Notes under the pieces: generated by a model
What the model was told of the DNA's origin: nothing
What the model saw: the letters and a program-made list of their open reading frames with translations, nothing else
Databases searched by the model: none
Shown here: positions 54,069 to 62,901 of the stretch, piece by piece
Position numbering within the stretch: position 1 is the stretch's first letter
Layout: the number at the start of each line of letters is the position of its first letter
From: JAVBLY01 sp031553035
GTDB lineage: Bacteria; Bacillota; Clostridia; Peptostreptococcales; Anaerovoracaceae
Direction of reading: 5' to 3'
Assembly: GCA_031553035.1 (NCBI GenBank)
Contig: JAVBLY010000005.1
Coordinates: forward strand, 62,001-126,000
DNA length: 64,000 bases
Made by a program: the position numbers and the translations under genes

Positions 54069-54753
54069 GGAGTCATCATCAAGCCGGTGATGGATTTTCT
54101 CGGTGACTTTGATGTGGCTACAATCAACATTTTATCAAGTATCACAGTTTTTACTCTGGCTATAGTGTCTACAGCAAGCCAGGCAAGGTCCGAACCCAAC
54201 TTCAGCTTCAAATCTGCCTCGTTATTGGGCATAGGAGTCATAATCGGGGGTGTAGCCGGCAACAAACTTCTTTTTCCGCTCATCAGATTATTACGCAGCG
54301 AATCACTGGTGACCATGATCCAGAATATCATCATGGTAGTCATAATCCTTCTCGCTTATTTTTATTCTCTACTAAATAAAAATATAGGGTATGCAAAGGG
54401 GCAGCGCCTCTTGCCGTACTGAGGAGGGTGCTCAGGCACCAAAGGTGCCGCCTAAGGGAACCTAGGGTTCCCTAGTGGAGTGGCGTTAGCCACCTTTTAT
54501 ATGAAATACAAACATAGGACCCGTGGTTTCTCATTTGAGGGGTTATTTACGCACTTCTCATTGGTCTGCTTCTGGGAGGCATTTCGACTTTTCTCGGAAT
54601 AGGCGGAGGACCCACCAATGTGGCACTGCTCATGTTCATTGTCGGGAATGATACAAAGACGACCATGACTAACTCCCTTGTGGTCATCCTGTTTTCCCAG
54701 GCGGCCAGGCTGGTAACGGCTTCAATGCCCTTCAGCCCATTTTTCTATCGATC
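54069..54753 (+). pseudogene. Broken copy of the TauE/SafE permease gene
   Basis: Closely follows the intact gene at 55983 (PVMDFLGDFDVATINILSSITVF, then IGGGPTNVALLMFIVGNDTKTTMTNS). It lacks the first 35 codons, is split by a 135-base palindromic insertion at 54366-54500 and loses homology at 54753, next to the HipA-like gene. The 53929-54068 stretch before it carries a GGGTATAATA promoter-like sequence related to that at 55900. Confidence 0.88.
54366..54500. mobile_element. Palindrome-rich miniature insertion in the TauE pseudogene
   Basis: About 129 bases interrupt homology to the intact gene and are bounded by TTTTAT on both sides (54360-54365, 54495-54500), a likely target duplication. 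Inside are consecutive short hairpins: GGTGC-GCACC, GGCACC-GGTGCC, GGGAACC-GGTTCCC and GTGGC-GCCAC. There is no coding potential. Confidence 0.6.
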
Positions 54754-54758
54754 TGCAA

Positions 54759-55865
54759 TTACATCACCAAGTCATCAATCTCATTTTCAACCCGCTGACT
54801 TTCGGGTTTTGACACCCCGGCATCTTTTGCAAATTCTGCCCATTTGGATCTGATTTCCAAAACTTTATCTATTACGATTTTGGGATCTTTTACGTAGGAC
54901 CGCTTCCCGACTTCTATTAGATCCTCTCTGGTTATATCCGAGAATTTGCCGTTAACCGACATAAGATGCTGAGAAAGCCACTTGTTATTGGGTTCCATAG
55001 CAAATGTGATGTCATAAGCAGGGGAAAGCTCCCAGTCCTGATTTTGCCTGAGAATAAAAGAATGATTCTTTGTGTGATCGTCATTGTTTCCCATGCAGAC
55101 GTTGAAAACCATCCTCAGGAAAATCTGATCTATTATTTCAAAACCAAGGCCAAGGGCTTCGGCGGCTTGAAATAGCTGTGAATAATCATGTGCCTGCCTT
55201 TGATTAAAGTCAAGTTCAGACATGGCACAAAGTGATTGCACATGATGTTTCTGATTCCCTTCCCGGTCAAATCGCTTCGTCATAAAATGAGTCCGGCCGC
55301 CTGATTCAAACAGACTGCAGTTTTCCATGTGAATGCCCGCTGCCTTTGCCATTAGATGATAAGCATATTCTATTCGCCCATATTCTCTTGATTCCTGTGC
55401 ACTTTCCTGCGAGGGTATATCAAACTTAATTAACCAGTGCTCAAATTCTTCCGGCAAATTGAACTGCCCTGAAACAAAATTATTGTTAGCCGGATTGTAG
55501 CCCACGACAGCCTTTGCACGGGCACCGCCGGCTGAAGTTCCGACGGTTATCAGCTGTGAAAGTTCCGATCCGTAATCGCCGGGACTTTTTTCTGCAAGAT
55601 TGACATGAACAGCTTTTCTCGCGGCATCGATAAGGGTATTCATTTCAAGAGCCGTGGGTTTGGGATTATTTTCTCTAATAGCCGGTCTGAATTCCAATGC
55701 TCCCATTGCTCTTTTGCCCATGTAGGCTAATCTGTCAAGAGGAGTTATCTGCCCCGGTAAAACACCGTTCCTGGCCATCCATGCATTTATCAGGTTGTTT
55801 CCGAATGTATCCGGAATTGAGTCTGCAACAAAAGCGGGGAGGCGATAGTTTTCAAGATCATCATA
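54759..55865 (-). pseudogene. HipA-like toxin kinase gene lacking its 5' end
   Basis: The frame from 55865 reads LPAFVADSIPDTFGNNLIN, AWMARNGVLPGQ and GKRAMGALEF, typical of HipA from about residue 60 on, but an in-frame TAA (55866-55868) replaces the N-terminal domain. The kinase part is present: GGARAKAVVGY, EHWLIKFD, MTKRFDREG, NDDHTKNHSF and LSPAYDITF. ATG 55778 could still give 339 residues. No HipB antitoxin gene is adjacent. It lies between the two TauE copies on the opposite strand. Confidence 0.7.
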
Positions 55866-55982
55866 TTACAAATAAAAACTTATATCTAGAATTCTTTGGG
55901 TATAATATACTCAGGGAGCTTTTCAAATTGGAGCCAATCATAAGGTGACTTAGGGAGTCATCTGAACACAGGGACAGGGGAC

Positions 55983-56786
55983 ATGGATATCCAATCAATA
56001 ATATACTCAGCAATTTCATTAATTGCCACAACTCTCGGTGCCATGACTGGCATGGGTGGTGGTGTCATCATCAAGCCTGTATTGGATTTTCTCGGTGACT
56101 TTGACGTAGGCACAATCAACATTCTGTCAAGTATCACAGTTTTGACTATGGCTATAGTATCAACAGCAAGTCAGGTCAGATCCGAACCAAACTTCAGCAT
56201 CAAATCCGCTTCTTTAATGGGCGTCGGAGCTGTATTGGGCGGAGTGGCCGGGAATGAGGCCCTTTTTCTGCTCATCAGGTTAACACGCAGCGAATCACTG
56301 GTGACCATGATCCAGAATATCATCATGGTAGTCATAATCCTTTTCGCCTTTTTTTACATGAAGAACAAACATCGGATCCGCGGATTCTCATTTGGGGGGT
56401 TCATTTACGCACTTCTCATCGGGCTGCTTCTGGGATGCATTTCGACTTTTCTCGGAATAGGCGGAGGACCCATCAATGTGGCGCTGCTCATGTTCATTGT
56501 CGGGAATGATACTAAGACGGCTATGACCAACTCCCTCGTGATCATCCTGTTCTCCCAGGCGGCCAGGCTGGTAACTGTGGCGGTGACCACAGGCTTCAGT
56601 TCTTTCGATCTGACCATCCTCCCGTACATGCTGGCAGCGGCTGTGGCAGGGGGCTTCTTGGGATCGTTTTTCCACAATAAAATGAGCGAGAGTGCGGCGG
56701 CCATCTGCTTCAACATCCTCCAGATGGTTATCTTGCTCATATGCCTTTACAATATCATCGTAGGAACTGGGCTTTTGCCCATATAA
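55983..56786 (+). CDS. TauE/SafE-family sulfite/anion exporter
   Basis: 267 residues with about eight membrane segments and the two repeated half motifs GAMTGMGGGVIIKPVLDFLG and LLLGCISTFLGIGGGPINV. Family members move sulfite, sulfonates or other organosulfur anions. AGGGGAC precedes the ATG. A decayed neighbour copy lies 2 kb upstream. After it, 56787-56976 has no gene. Confidence 0.88.
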   Translation: MDIQSIIYSAISLIATTLGAMTGMGGGVIIKPVLDFLGDFDVGTINILSSITVLTMAIVSTASQVRSEPNFSIKSASLMGVGAVLGGVAGNEALFLLIRLTRSESLVTMIQNIIMVVIILFAFFYMKNKHRIRGFSFGGFIYALLIGLLLGCISTFLGIGGGPINVALLMFIVGNDTKTAMTNSLVIILFSQAARLVTVAVTTGFSSFDLTILPYMLAAAVAGGFLGSFFHNKMSESAAAICFNILQMVILLICLYNIIVGTGLLPI

Positions 56787-56976
56787 GTAAACTAATTCAC
56801 CTATGTGTTGATTGCACTTTCAGCATGAATAAATGCAAAAAATAACTACCCTTCTTTACTTTACAGCAACTTTGATTGTCCGGTAATTTTATATAATGGG
56901 CAGGATGTCTTTTACAGCAGATATATAGTAAAATGTGTATAGTCAATTGTGCCAGATATAGAAAGGTGTACCCGTC

Positions 56977-57090
56977 ATGCAAATAATTGAATGCTCTAAG
57001 AAACTAAGATACTATCTAGGAGACATTTTCTCTCAGGATGAAGGTAACAGCATCACTACGGAAAGCGGAAAAGTGGCCTTGTCTACATAA
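56977..57090 (+). CDS. Possible small protein or frameshifted remnant
   Basis: 37 residues (MQIIECSKKLRYYLGDIFSQ...) with AAAGGTG upstream. In another frame the DNA up to 57170 gives KWPCLHNWHKPFDPQAIKRL and on to a TGA just before the next gene, which looks protein-like. Together they may be one small gene broken by a frameshift. Confidence 0.3.
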   Translation: MQIIECSKKLRYYLGDIFSQDEGNSITTESGKVALST

Positions 57091-57170
57091 TTGGCACAAA
57101 CCGTTTGATCCCCAGGCGATCAAACGTCTGTTAAAACGGCAGATAGTCGGAAAAGAGGATAAGTACTGAT

Positions 57171-57995
57171 ATGAACACTAATATGAACAATGAATTATTC
57201 AAATCAATAGACGAAAGCATGCAGGATGGCTATACTCATCTGGATGCATGCGACATCGAAAAGACAGCATCTGCGTGGAGCAGCACATATACAAAAATCA
57301 GACAGCTTGCTGAGGATATGAAAATAAAAGACGTCAAGGAATTTGATAAGGAATTTGACGGCACCCAGTTTGTATTCAATTGGATCCAGGATTATGGGGA
57401 TTTTTTAGAGGAAAACATTGGGGAAACCCTTGAAATACCTCTCGAGACTACCCTTGGCTTTTTCCATTGGGCTGTCGGTTTTCAGGGCCCGGATAATGAT
57501 CATACACGGAAAAGTTTGAAAGGGCAGTCAGCTGTTTGCATGATTAGGGGCGGGTCTCCCCAGGCCGGTGATGAGGAGTTCCAAAAGCTCATTGAAATGC
57601 ATCCTGATTTTATCTGGTATCCGATCTGGTGGGCTGATGAATACTATTTTATAAAAAACTCTCCCAATTATGACATAGACAAGGCTATAGAAATTTTGGA
57701 AAACGCCGTCACGCTGAAGTTTGACAAAGATAAAGATGTGCTTTATGAAAGGTTGATCGAGACATACAAAATAAAGGGCAGCAAAGACGACATGGAAAGA
57801 GTGAAAGAGCTGCTTGATTCATGGATAACAGAATACAAAAAAAGAGATTCATCGCCCGGTACTGAAGATTTCAAATCTCTTTTAAAGAGAGAACCGCCAG
57901 CCGAGCCCGCACCAAAAGAAAAAATAGGCCGAAATGACCCTTGTCCCTGTGGCAGCGGAAAAAAGTATAAAAAATGCTGCGGGAAAGTTGTCTGA
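57171..57995 (+). CDS. SEC-C motif protein with TPR-like repeats
   Basis: 274 residues, mostly helical, with TPR-like segments around 170-215. It ends in the SEC-C zinc motif GRNDPCPCGSGKKYKKCCG. In SecA this motif binds zinc and SecB/ribosome; in stand-alone proteins it is of unknown role. AGAGGAT lies upstream. Confidence 0.8.
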   Translation: MNTNMNNELFKSIDESMQDGYTHLDACDIEKTASAWSSTYTKIRQLAEDMKIKDVKEFDKEFDGTQFVFNWIQDYGDFLEENIGETLEIPLETTLGFFHWAVGFQGPDNDHTRKSLKGQSAVCMIRGGSPQAGDEEFQKLIEMHPDFIWYPIWWADEYYFIKNSPNYDIDKAIEILENAVTLKFDKDKDVLYERLIETYKIKGSKDDMERVKELLDSWITEYKKRDSSPGTEDFKSLLKREPPAEPAPKEKIGRNDPCPCGSGKKYKKCCGKVV

Positions 57996-58154
57996 ACTCT
58001 TTTTCCACAAAGGTAATACATTTACAGTAGCCGCTTTTCGTTTCAACTTATGTCACACTCATCTTTTTGTTAGACAGAGTAATAATAAATGAAAATCTGG
58101 TTTACGTGAATTCAATATTCATCGATTTTGAAACCATTAAGTTACTCCAAATGA

Positions 58155-58211
58155 TTGACGTATACAACAGTATTGATAGCACTTGCTGCATTAATGCAAA
58201 GAAAAAAGTAA
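58155..58211 (+). pseudogene. Type I toxin copy 3, N-terminally truncated
   Basis: TYTTVLIALAALMQRKK is kept, but the first ten codons and the ribosome binding site are replaced by unrelated DNA, and a TGA stands immediately before the TTG at 58155. The peptide is probably not made. Confidence 0.75.
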
Positions 58212-58282
58212 CCGCCCTACGTGAACAGGACGGTTCTCTACACAAGTGGGGTAACCGCCATACCACAGGCGACTCCCTCGTT
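58203..58282 (-). ncRNA. Antisense RNA, type I locus 3 (orphan)
   Basis: Same promoter, hairpin (AACCGTCC / GGGCGGTT) and T-run as locus 1, with only a few base changes. Because the toxin is broken, this RNA could serve as an extra antitoxin to locus 1. Ends are estimated. Confidence 0.65.
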
Positions 58283-58288
58283 ATCTAA

Positions 58289-58317
58289 AACATACCAAAA
58301 TACTCACTATTAGTCAA
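58289..58317 (-). promoter_or_regulatory. Antisense RNA promoter, locus 3
   Basis: -35 TTGACT (58312-58317), 17-base spacer, -10 TATGTT (58289-58294) on the minus strand. Confidence 0.75.
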
Positions 58318-58375
58318 GCAAAAAACGGTATAAGCACATATGTTCAGGCATTACTCGTATCTAATCATAAAGCGA

Positions 58376-59470
58376 TCATCTCAGGATTTCCGACTCACTG
58401 ACGGAATTGACTTCACCCGGTTTTTTCAAACGAAGTGCTGACAGCAGAAGCAGCGCAAGTCCGCCTGCTCCGATCCAGCACAGAACTGCCGTATCGCCGC
58501 TCCAGACACCTCCGTCCATGTAGAATATATTTGCTATGCCTTCACTTCCGAAGCGCAGCGGTATCCAAGGATAGATCCAGTTCTGCCAGAATTCGGGCAG
58601 CATTTCATAGGGCATGTTGCTGGCAATAAGTCCAAAGCACATGATGAGAATGAATATGGCGATGCCGCCTATGCCGGTCCAGGACATGACGCCGACGATC
58701 ATCATCATGAAGCAGAAGCTGGCGATGGTTATGAACATAGCGGTGTTCATAAACGGTATGGCGAGGCCCAGCACGGTAGACGCGATGAAGGCTACAGTCA
58801 GCCCTATAATAAATGACGAAATCAGAGCCGCGCAGATCTGAATCAAACGCTTTTTCAGTAGGGCATTTCTGTCCTCGATTTCCTTGGCATCCTTTTGATA
58901 AAGGAAGAGTATTATGGAGCCTACCAAGGCTGTGATCCATGTCATTATGAAGACGAAGATGTAGGCGGTTCCGCTCTGCATATCGCTGTCCACCGGATTG
59001 AGATAATCTATGGTCGGTGTCATTCCGGTCTGTTCAGTCATTTTGGAAATCACTTGAGTGGTTACAGCGGCGATCTGCGGACTTTGTCCCTGGTCTATAG
59101 TTACTACCATAGGATCAGCTTCTCCCTGACCTGCCTGTGCAGTCATTTGCTTTGCTGTAAAATCTTCCGGGATCACGATTGACGCGTAGAAGTCTTCGTT
59201 TTTAAATCCTTTGTCCACATCAGCCTGACTGTCTAAAGATATCCATTTTATAGCGTTGTTTTTAACTCCTGATACCTTTGACACTATCTCATTTCCCAGA
59301 TTCATCTCACCGGCAGGTGTGGCCGCACCCTTGTCAAGAGATGCTATTGCAATAGGTATCTCCTTGGGGCTGAGCTGAGTCACCGGGTAGATCACCAGAG
59401 AGATCAGAAAAGCTATAATGATAATTACAACCGGCAAAAGGACCAAATATTTCTTTTTACTTTCGTTCAT
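58376..59470 (-). CDS. YhgE/Pip- or DUF3533-like membrane protein
   Basis: 364 residues from ATG 59470, just after AAGGTGAGG. One N-terminal membrane helix (about 10-30) is followed by a large extracellular domain (about 35-165; KEIPIAIASLDKGAAT, FYASIVIPEDF) and five or six membrane helices. This is the ABC-2-related YhgE/Pip layout. Members take part in export or phage infection; the function here is unknown. It is divergent from a TetR regulator, with operator-like palindromes between them. Confidence 0.75.
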   Translation of the reverse strand: MNESKKKYLVLLPVVIIIIAFLISLVIYPVTQLSPKEIPIAIASLDKGAATPAGEMNLGNEIVSKVSGVKNNAIKWISLDSQADVDKGFKNEDFYASIVIPEDFTAKQMTAQAGQGEADPMVVTIDQGQSPQIAAVTTQVISKMTEQTGMTPTIDYLNPVDSDMQSGTAYIFVFIMTWITALVGSIILFLYQKDAKEIEDRNALLKKRLIQICAALISSFIIGLTVAFIASTVLGLAIPFMNTAMFITIASFCFMMMIVGVMSWTGIGGIAIFILIMCFGLIASNMPYEMLPEFWQNWIYPWIPLRFGSEGIANIFYMDGGVWSGDTAVLCWIGAGGLALLLLSALRLKKPGEVNSVSESEILR

Positions 59471-59542
59471 TTTCCTCACCTTGATCCGGCTCTTAATCGG
59501 ATCATTTCCCTTCCCTTATCATAGTAATATCCTTTTTAGATG

Positions 59543-59554
59543 ACAACATGTTGT
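59543..59554. promoter_or_regulatory. Operator-like palindrome 1 near the YhgE-like gene
   Basis: ACAACATGTTGT is a perfect 12-base palindrome, 73 bases before the YhgE-like start. It shares CAACATG with palindrome 2. Confidence 0.5.
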
Positions 59555-59663
59555 TTGGTTAATTATATTTTATAACCACAAACCCTACGGTTCAATAAAC
59601 AGAACATGGCTCAAGTGTTGGATTTTGGGGGATTTGCCCAACAATTACGTGGTCATTTGTCGG

Positions 59664-59710
59664 TTGACTCATAAGCACGCAGTGATAAAATGTAACCAAC
59701 ATGGTGTTGG
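59664..59710 (+). promoter_or_regulatory. TetR-gene promoter with overlapping operator palindrome 2
   Basis: TTGACT (59664-59669), 16 bases, TAAAAT (59686-59691). CCAACA-TGG-TGTTGG (59696-59710) lies at the expected start of transcription. The leader to the ATG is about 250 bases and shows no known riboswitch. Confidence 0.55.
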
Positions 59711-59956
59711 ATGAAAATGTCATGCAAGAAAATATGCCAGTTTTTGGACAAAAAACGAAGTAATGTGTGGATTTTAAGACAATGTGGTTGCCGATAATAT
59801 GAAATTCTCAGCATTATGTAAGCTTGAGGCATTTAAAATCACACATTACCTCAAATTCTGACCAAAAATCAACGAAAAACCTTGTTTATGAGGCTGTTCG
59901 CAAATCAGAGCGCAACACACAAGACTAAATACCATTTCCAAAAGGAGGAGACCATC

Positions 59957-60529
59957 ATGAAGAATGAGGACAAAACAAAAATAACAAAGGATAATCTGAT
60001 GTTGGCTTTTCTTACCCTATATAAAGAAAAAAAGATAGAGCGGATATCCATAAAGGAGATCACCGATCTGGCCGGATACAATCGCGGTACTTTTTATGTA
60101 TACTACAAAGACGTCTATGATATTTTGGAGCAGGCGGAAAATATTCTGATGGATCGTCTGGGGCACGGCATAGAGCAGGTGGTCAAGCTGAAGGTAGGCT
60201 TTTCTCCGGAAAACTTTTTCAGGGTCATGATGAATGTTTTTACGGATAATACACTGTTGGCGTCTGTGCTAATGAGTCGGGGCACAGTGGAATTTCACAA
60301 TAACCTGAAGAATATGGGAAGAGAGAAGATCATGCGCCTGGATGACAACCTTGACGAGGAAGCGCGTATGAAGCTTTCCATGACCATCGAGTATCAGTTC
60401 TCCGGTGTCATGGGGATAATCTCATACTGGATGCGGGAGAATCAGGATCTGCCTATTGAAGAGGCAATGAAAATCGTAGTGGATCTGACAAGAAACGGCG
60501 TTTTTCAGATCGTAAATAGGTATACATGA
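59957..60529 (+). CDS. TetR/AcrR-family transcriptional regulator
   Basis: 190 residues from ATG 59957 (AAAAGGAGGAG upstream). The N-terminal helix-turn-helix ISIKEITDLAGYNRGTFYVYYKDVYDIL is typical; the C-terminal ligand domain is helical, of the TetR_C_7/C_39-like sort. It probably represses itself and the divergent YhgE-like gene through the two palindromes. Confidence 0.88.
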   Translation: MKNEDKTKITKDNLMLAFLTLYKEKKIERISIKEITDLAGYNRGTFYVYYKDVYDILEQAENILMDRLGHGIEQVVKLKVGFSPENFFRVMMNVFTDNTLLASVLMSRGTVEFHNNLKNMGREKIMRLDDNLDEEARMKLSMTIEYQFSGVMGIISYWMRENQDLPIEEAMKIVVDLTRNGVFQIVNRYT

Positions 60530-60559
60530 TCATATACTTCATTATGATCACGGTTGAAC

Positions 60560-60805
60560 TTATCTGTTCGAATGCAGGATATCGCCTTCAGTCGGCCCGG
60601 GCTCCAGATCCAGATCAAAATTAAGGTCCAGATCTGATGCTTTAAGGCGGTTCACATTTTTCTTGATAGACGCTTCCAGCGCACTCAGCAACTTCCATCC
60701 GAAAAACAGCACTCCGGCCAGCATAATGATTGAAAAGTGGATCGCGAATACTGCGCCTGCGGGATCAGCTAAAAACAATTCTTTAAAGTAATTCAGTAAT
60801 TCCAT
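60560..60805 (-). CDS. Small single-helix membrane protein
   Basis: 81 residues with one membrane helix (about 17-42), then a basic segment and an acidic Asp/Leu tail (DLDLNFDLDLEPGP). AAGGAGG lies upstream of the ATG. It converges with the TetR gene. Function unknown. The 60806-61019 stretch before the next gene shows no gene. Confidence 0.65.
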   Translation of the reverse strand: MELLNYFKELFLADPAGAVFAIHFSIIMLAGVLFFGWKLLSALEASIKKNVNRLKASDLDLNFDLDLEPGPTEGDILHSNR

Positions 60806-61016
60806 TTTGCGTACCTCCTTTCTTTATTTGTTCTTGCATCTTTATTCTAGCTCGGCAGTGTTATCTCAAGATTATGCTAATGTAAAATTCTAGTTAACCA
60901 AATCGTGACTTCTGCTCAGAGAGCAATCATATGCATAACAGATTGTACGACCTTTATGGCTCACAATTGTACCTCCAAAAAAACACAAAATATTCTGAAC
61001 ACCCCGCACAATTCTA

Positions 61017-61025
61017 TGATATAAT
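61017..61025 (+). promoter_or_regulatory. Extended -10 promoter of the 4-hydroxybutyrate dehydrogenase gene
   Basis: TGATATAAT: a TG dinucleotide one base before TATAAT, without a good -35. It lies about 100 bases before the ATG. Confidence 0.5.
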
Positions 61026-61123
61026 CAAAAAGTGTCTCGTTTAGAGATACGTTTAATTCAAAGAGAATATAAGTCTATCAGTTATTTTATGTTTGGTATT
61101 TGAGCAAGAGAAAGGATGAAAAA

Positions 61124-62242
61124 ATGTTAGCACTTAAAGTAAAACCGGAAGTATATTATTTCGAAACAATGGCTGAGTACAATGCAGAATTCCCACTCAC
61201 AGCGGATGATCTCATCGTAACAAATGAGTGGATCTATGACCCTTACATCAAGCCACTGGGCGTAAAAAGTAATGTAATTTTTCTGGAAAAATACGGCATG
61301 GGCGAGCCTTCAGATGAAATGATCGACGGCGTCGCAGCTGAAATGAAAAAATATGACCCAAAGAGAATCATCGCTCTGGGCGGCGGAAGTATCATTGATA
61401 TCTGTAAAGCTCTGGCACTTGAACTTCCCGAAAAGTCGGTTGACGTTTTCACAGGTAAAGTTGCTCCTAAGAAAGTAAGAAAGCTCGTCGTTATTCCTAC
61501 AACCTGCGGAACCGGTTCAGAAGTTTCCAAGTCAGTTGTAGCAGAAATGAAAGAGCTGGGAATCAAGACAGCTATCGCAGTGGAAGATACTTTTGCTGAC
61601 ACGGCAGTGCTTATCCCTGAGACACTTAAAGGACTTCCTTACAAAGTTTTCTCAATGAGTTCAGTTGATGCTATGATCCACTGTATCGAAGCATTCCTGG
61701 CGCCAAAAGCTTCTCCTGCAACAGATCTCTTCGCAAAAGAAGGAATCAAGCTCATCATGAACGGCTACAAAGCTATCTATGATGGCGGAGAAGATAAGAG
61801 ATTTGATTATTACAAAGATTTCCTCTATGGCTCAATGTACGGCGGAATCGCATTCAGCATCACCGGAGTTGCTGCTATCCATGCACTTTCATACTCCATC
61901 GGAGCTACATTCCACGTTCCTCACGGCGAATCCAACTACGTATTCTTCACGGAAGTCATGAAGCTTTACAACAAGAAAAAGCCTGACGGCAAGATCAAAG
62001 AGCTGTCCGACATCATGGCTGATGCTATGGGAATCAGCAAAGATGCAGACGTATTCGAAGAGCTGGACAAGTTCCTGAGCAAGCTCATCGAGAAAAAACC
62101 TCTTAAAGACTACGGAACAACTGAAGAACAGATCGACCTTTTCGCAAAGTCAACAAGAGAAAATCAGCAGAGGATCCTCGTCAACAACTATGTTGAATTC
62201 ACCGACGACGAGCTGAGACAGATCTTCGTAAATCTTTACTAG
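61124..62242 (+). CDS. 4hbD: Iron-containing alcohol dehydrogenase, 4-hydroxybutyrate dehydrogenase type
   Basis: 372 residues from ATG 61124 (AAAGGAT nine bases upstream; an earlier in-frame TTG has no such site). NAD-binding GGGSIIDICKAL and the PTTCGTGSEVS block are present, as are the metal-binding residues around SSVDAMIHCIEAF, GVAAIHALSYSIGATFHVPHGESN. It converts succinate semialdehyde to 4-hydroxybutyrate or the reverse. With a family CoA-transferase it could feed 4-hydroxybutyryl-CoA to the butyrate pathway, but a 4-hydroxybutyryl-CoA dehydratase gene is not in the window. Confidence 0.82.
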   Translation: MLALKVKPEVYYFETMAEYNAEFPLTADDLIVTNEWIYDPYIKPLGVKSNVIFLEKYGMGEPSDEMIDGVAAEMKKYDPKRIIALGGGSIIDICKALALELPEKSVDVFTGKVAPKKVRKLVVIPTTCGTGSEVSKSVVAEMKELGIKTAIAVEDTFADTAVLIPETLKGLPYKVFSMSSVDAMIHCIEAFLAPKASPATDLFAKEGIKLIMNGYKAIYDGGEDKRFDYYKDFLYGSMYGGIAFSITGVAAIHALSYSIGATFHVPHGESNYVFFTEVMKLYNKKKPDGKIKELSDIMADAMGISKDADVFEELDKFLSKLIEKKPLKDYGTTEEQIDLFAKSTRENQQRILVNNYVEFTDDELRQIFVNLY

Positions 62243-62370
62243 ATCCGGATCCAGACTCAGAGCCTAGGCTCTAACGTTGACCGATCAGGGTTGAGCATTT
62301 CGCCCGACATAGGAACTGATCGATCAAAAATTAAGTAAAATAACTAATTGTTAATAATGTCTATTAAATG

Positions 62371-62402
62371 AAAACCCCGATTTGCCAGTCGGGGTTTTCT
62401 TC
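62371..62402 (+). terminator. Rho-independent terminator after 4-hydroxybutyrate dehydrogenase
   Basis: AAAACCCCGA / TCGGGGTTTT stem followed by T-rich DNA. A separate 14-base palindrome, AGAGCCTAGGCTCT, lies at 62259-62272. Confidence 0.85.
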
Positions 62403-62529
62403 ATCTTATTAAAATGCAAAAGCCCCAATTTTTAAGAGGTGAAAGACATGGTCGGCCCTCCTTATGCAAAAAAATGTTGCTTTTTAGAACAGCACCGGAA
62501 GTTATTAGTAGTTTTTTTATATTGCAAAT

Positions 62530-62730
62530 GAAAAGTGTCACTACCCCGGACAGAAAAATCCATTGCAGTGACAAAAACTCTCACTAAAAGGCCAAGAATC
62601 TGGGCTTTAGTGACAGTTTATTTGTTTACACTTAGAAAAAGTGTCACTACCCCGGACAGAAAGCCCATTGCAGTGACAAAAACTCTCACTGAGTGGCCAA
62701 GAATGTGGGCTCAAGTGACAGTTTTACCAT
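62530..62730. repeat. 106-base tandem repeat with internal palindromes
   Basis: Two copies start at 62535 and 62641 (GTGTCACTACCCCGGACAGA in both). Within each copy GTCACT pairs with AGTGAC, and in copy 2 AGCCCA pairs with TGGGCT. A frame of 112 codons runs through it, but its protein is itself repetitive and I consider it a shadow. Apart from it, 62403-62901 holds no gene. Confidence 0.7.
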
Positions 62731-62901
62731 GTAGATTTCAAGTGGAACTTCAAATGAAGAATCTAACAATGAGAAACCGCGGATATTTTCCTGCGTGCAG
62801 CACTTTGTCCCATTACTTTAAGGGAATCTCAAATCAAAATCCGCTCACCTTGACCATCCTCAAAAATAATTAAAAATATAATATGTGGGTAATATAACAC
62901 T

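Noticed and set aside
58067..58288. 73-codon frame before and across type I locus 3
   Set aside because: It runs through the toxin and antisense sequences in a frame unrelated to the conserved peptide.
62535..62873. 112-codon plus-strand frame over the tandem repeat
   Set aside because: It has a GTG start without ribosome binding site and the protein merely mirrors the DNA repeat; treated as a repeat.
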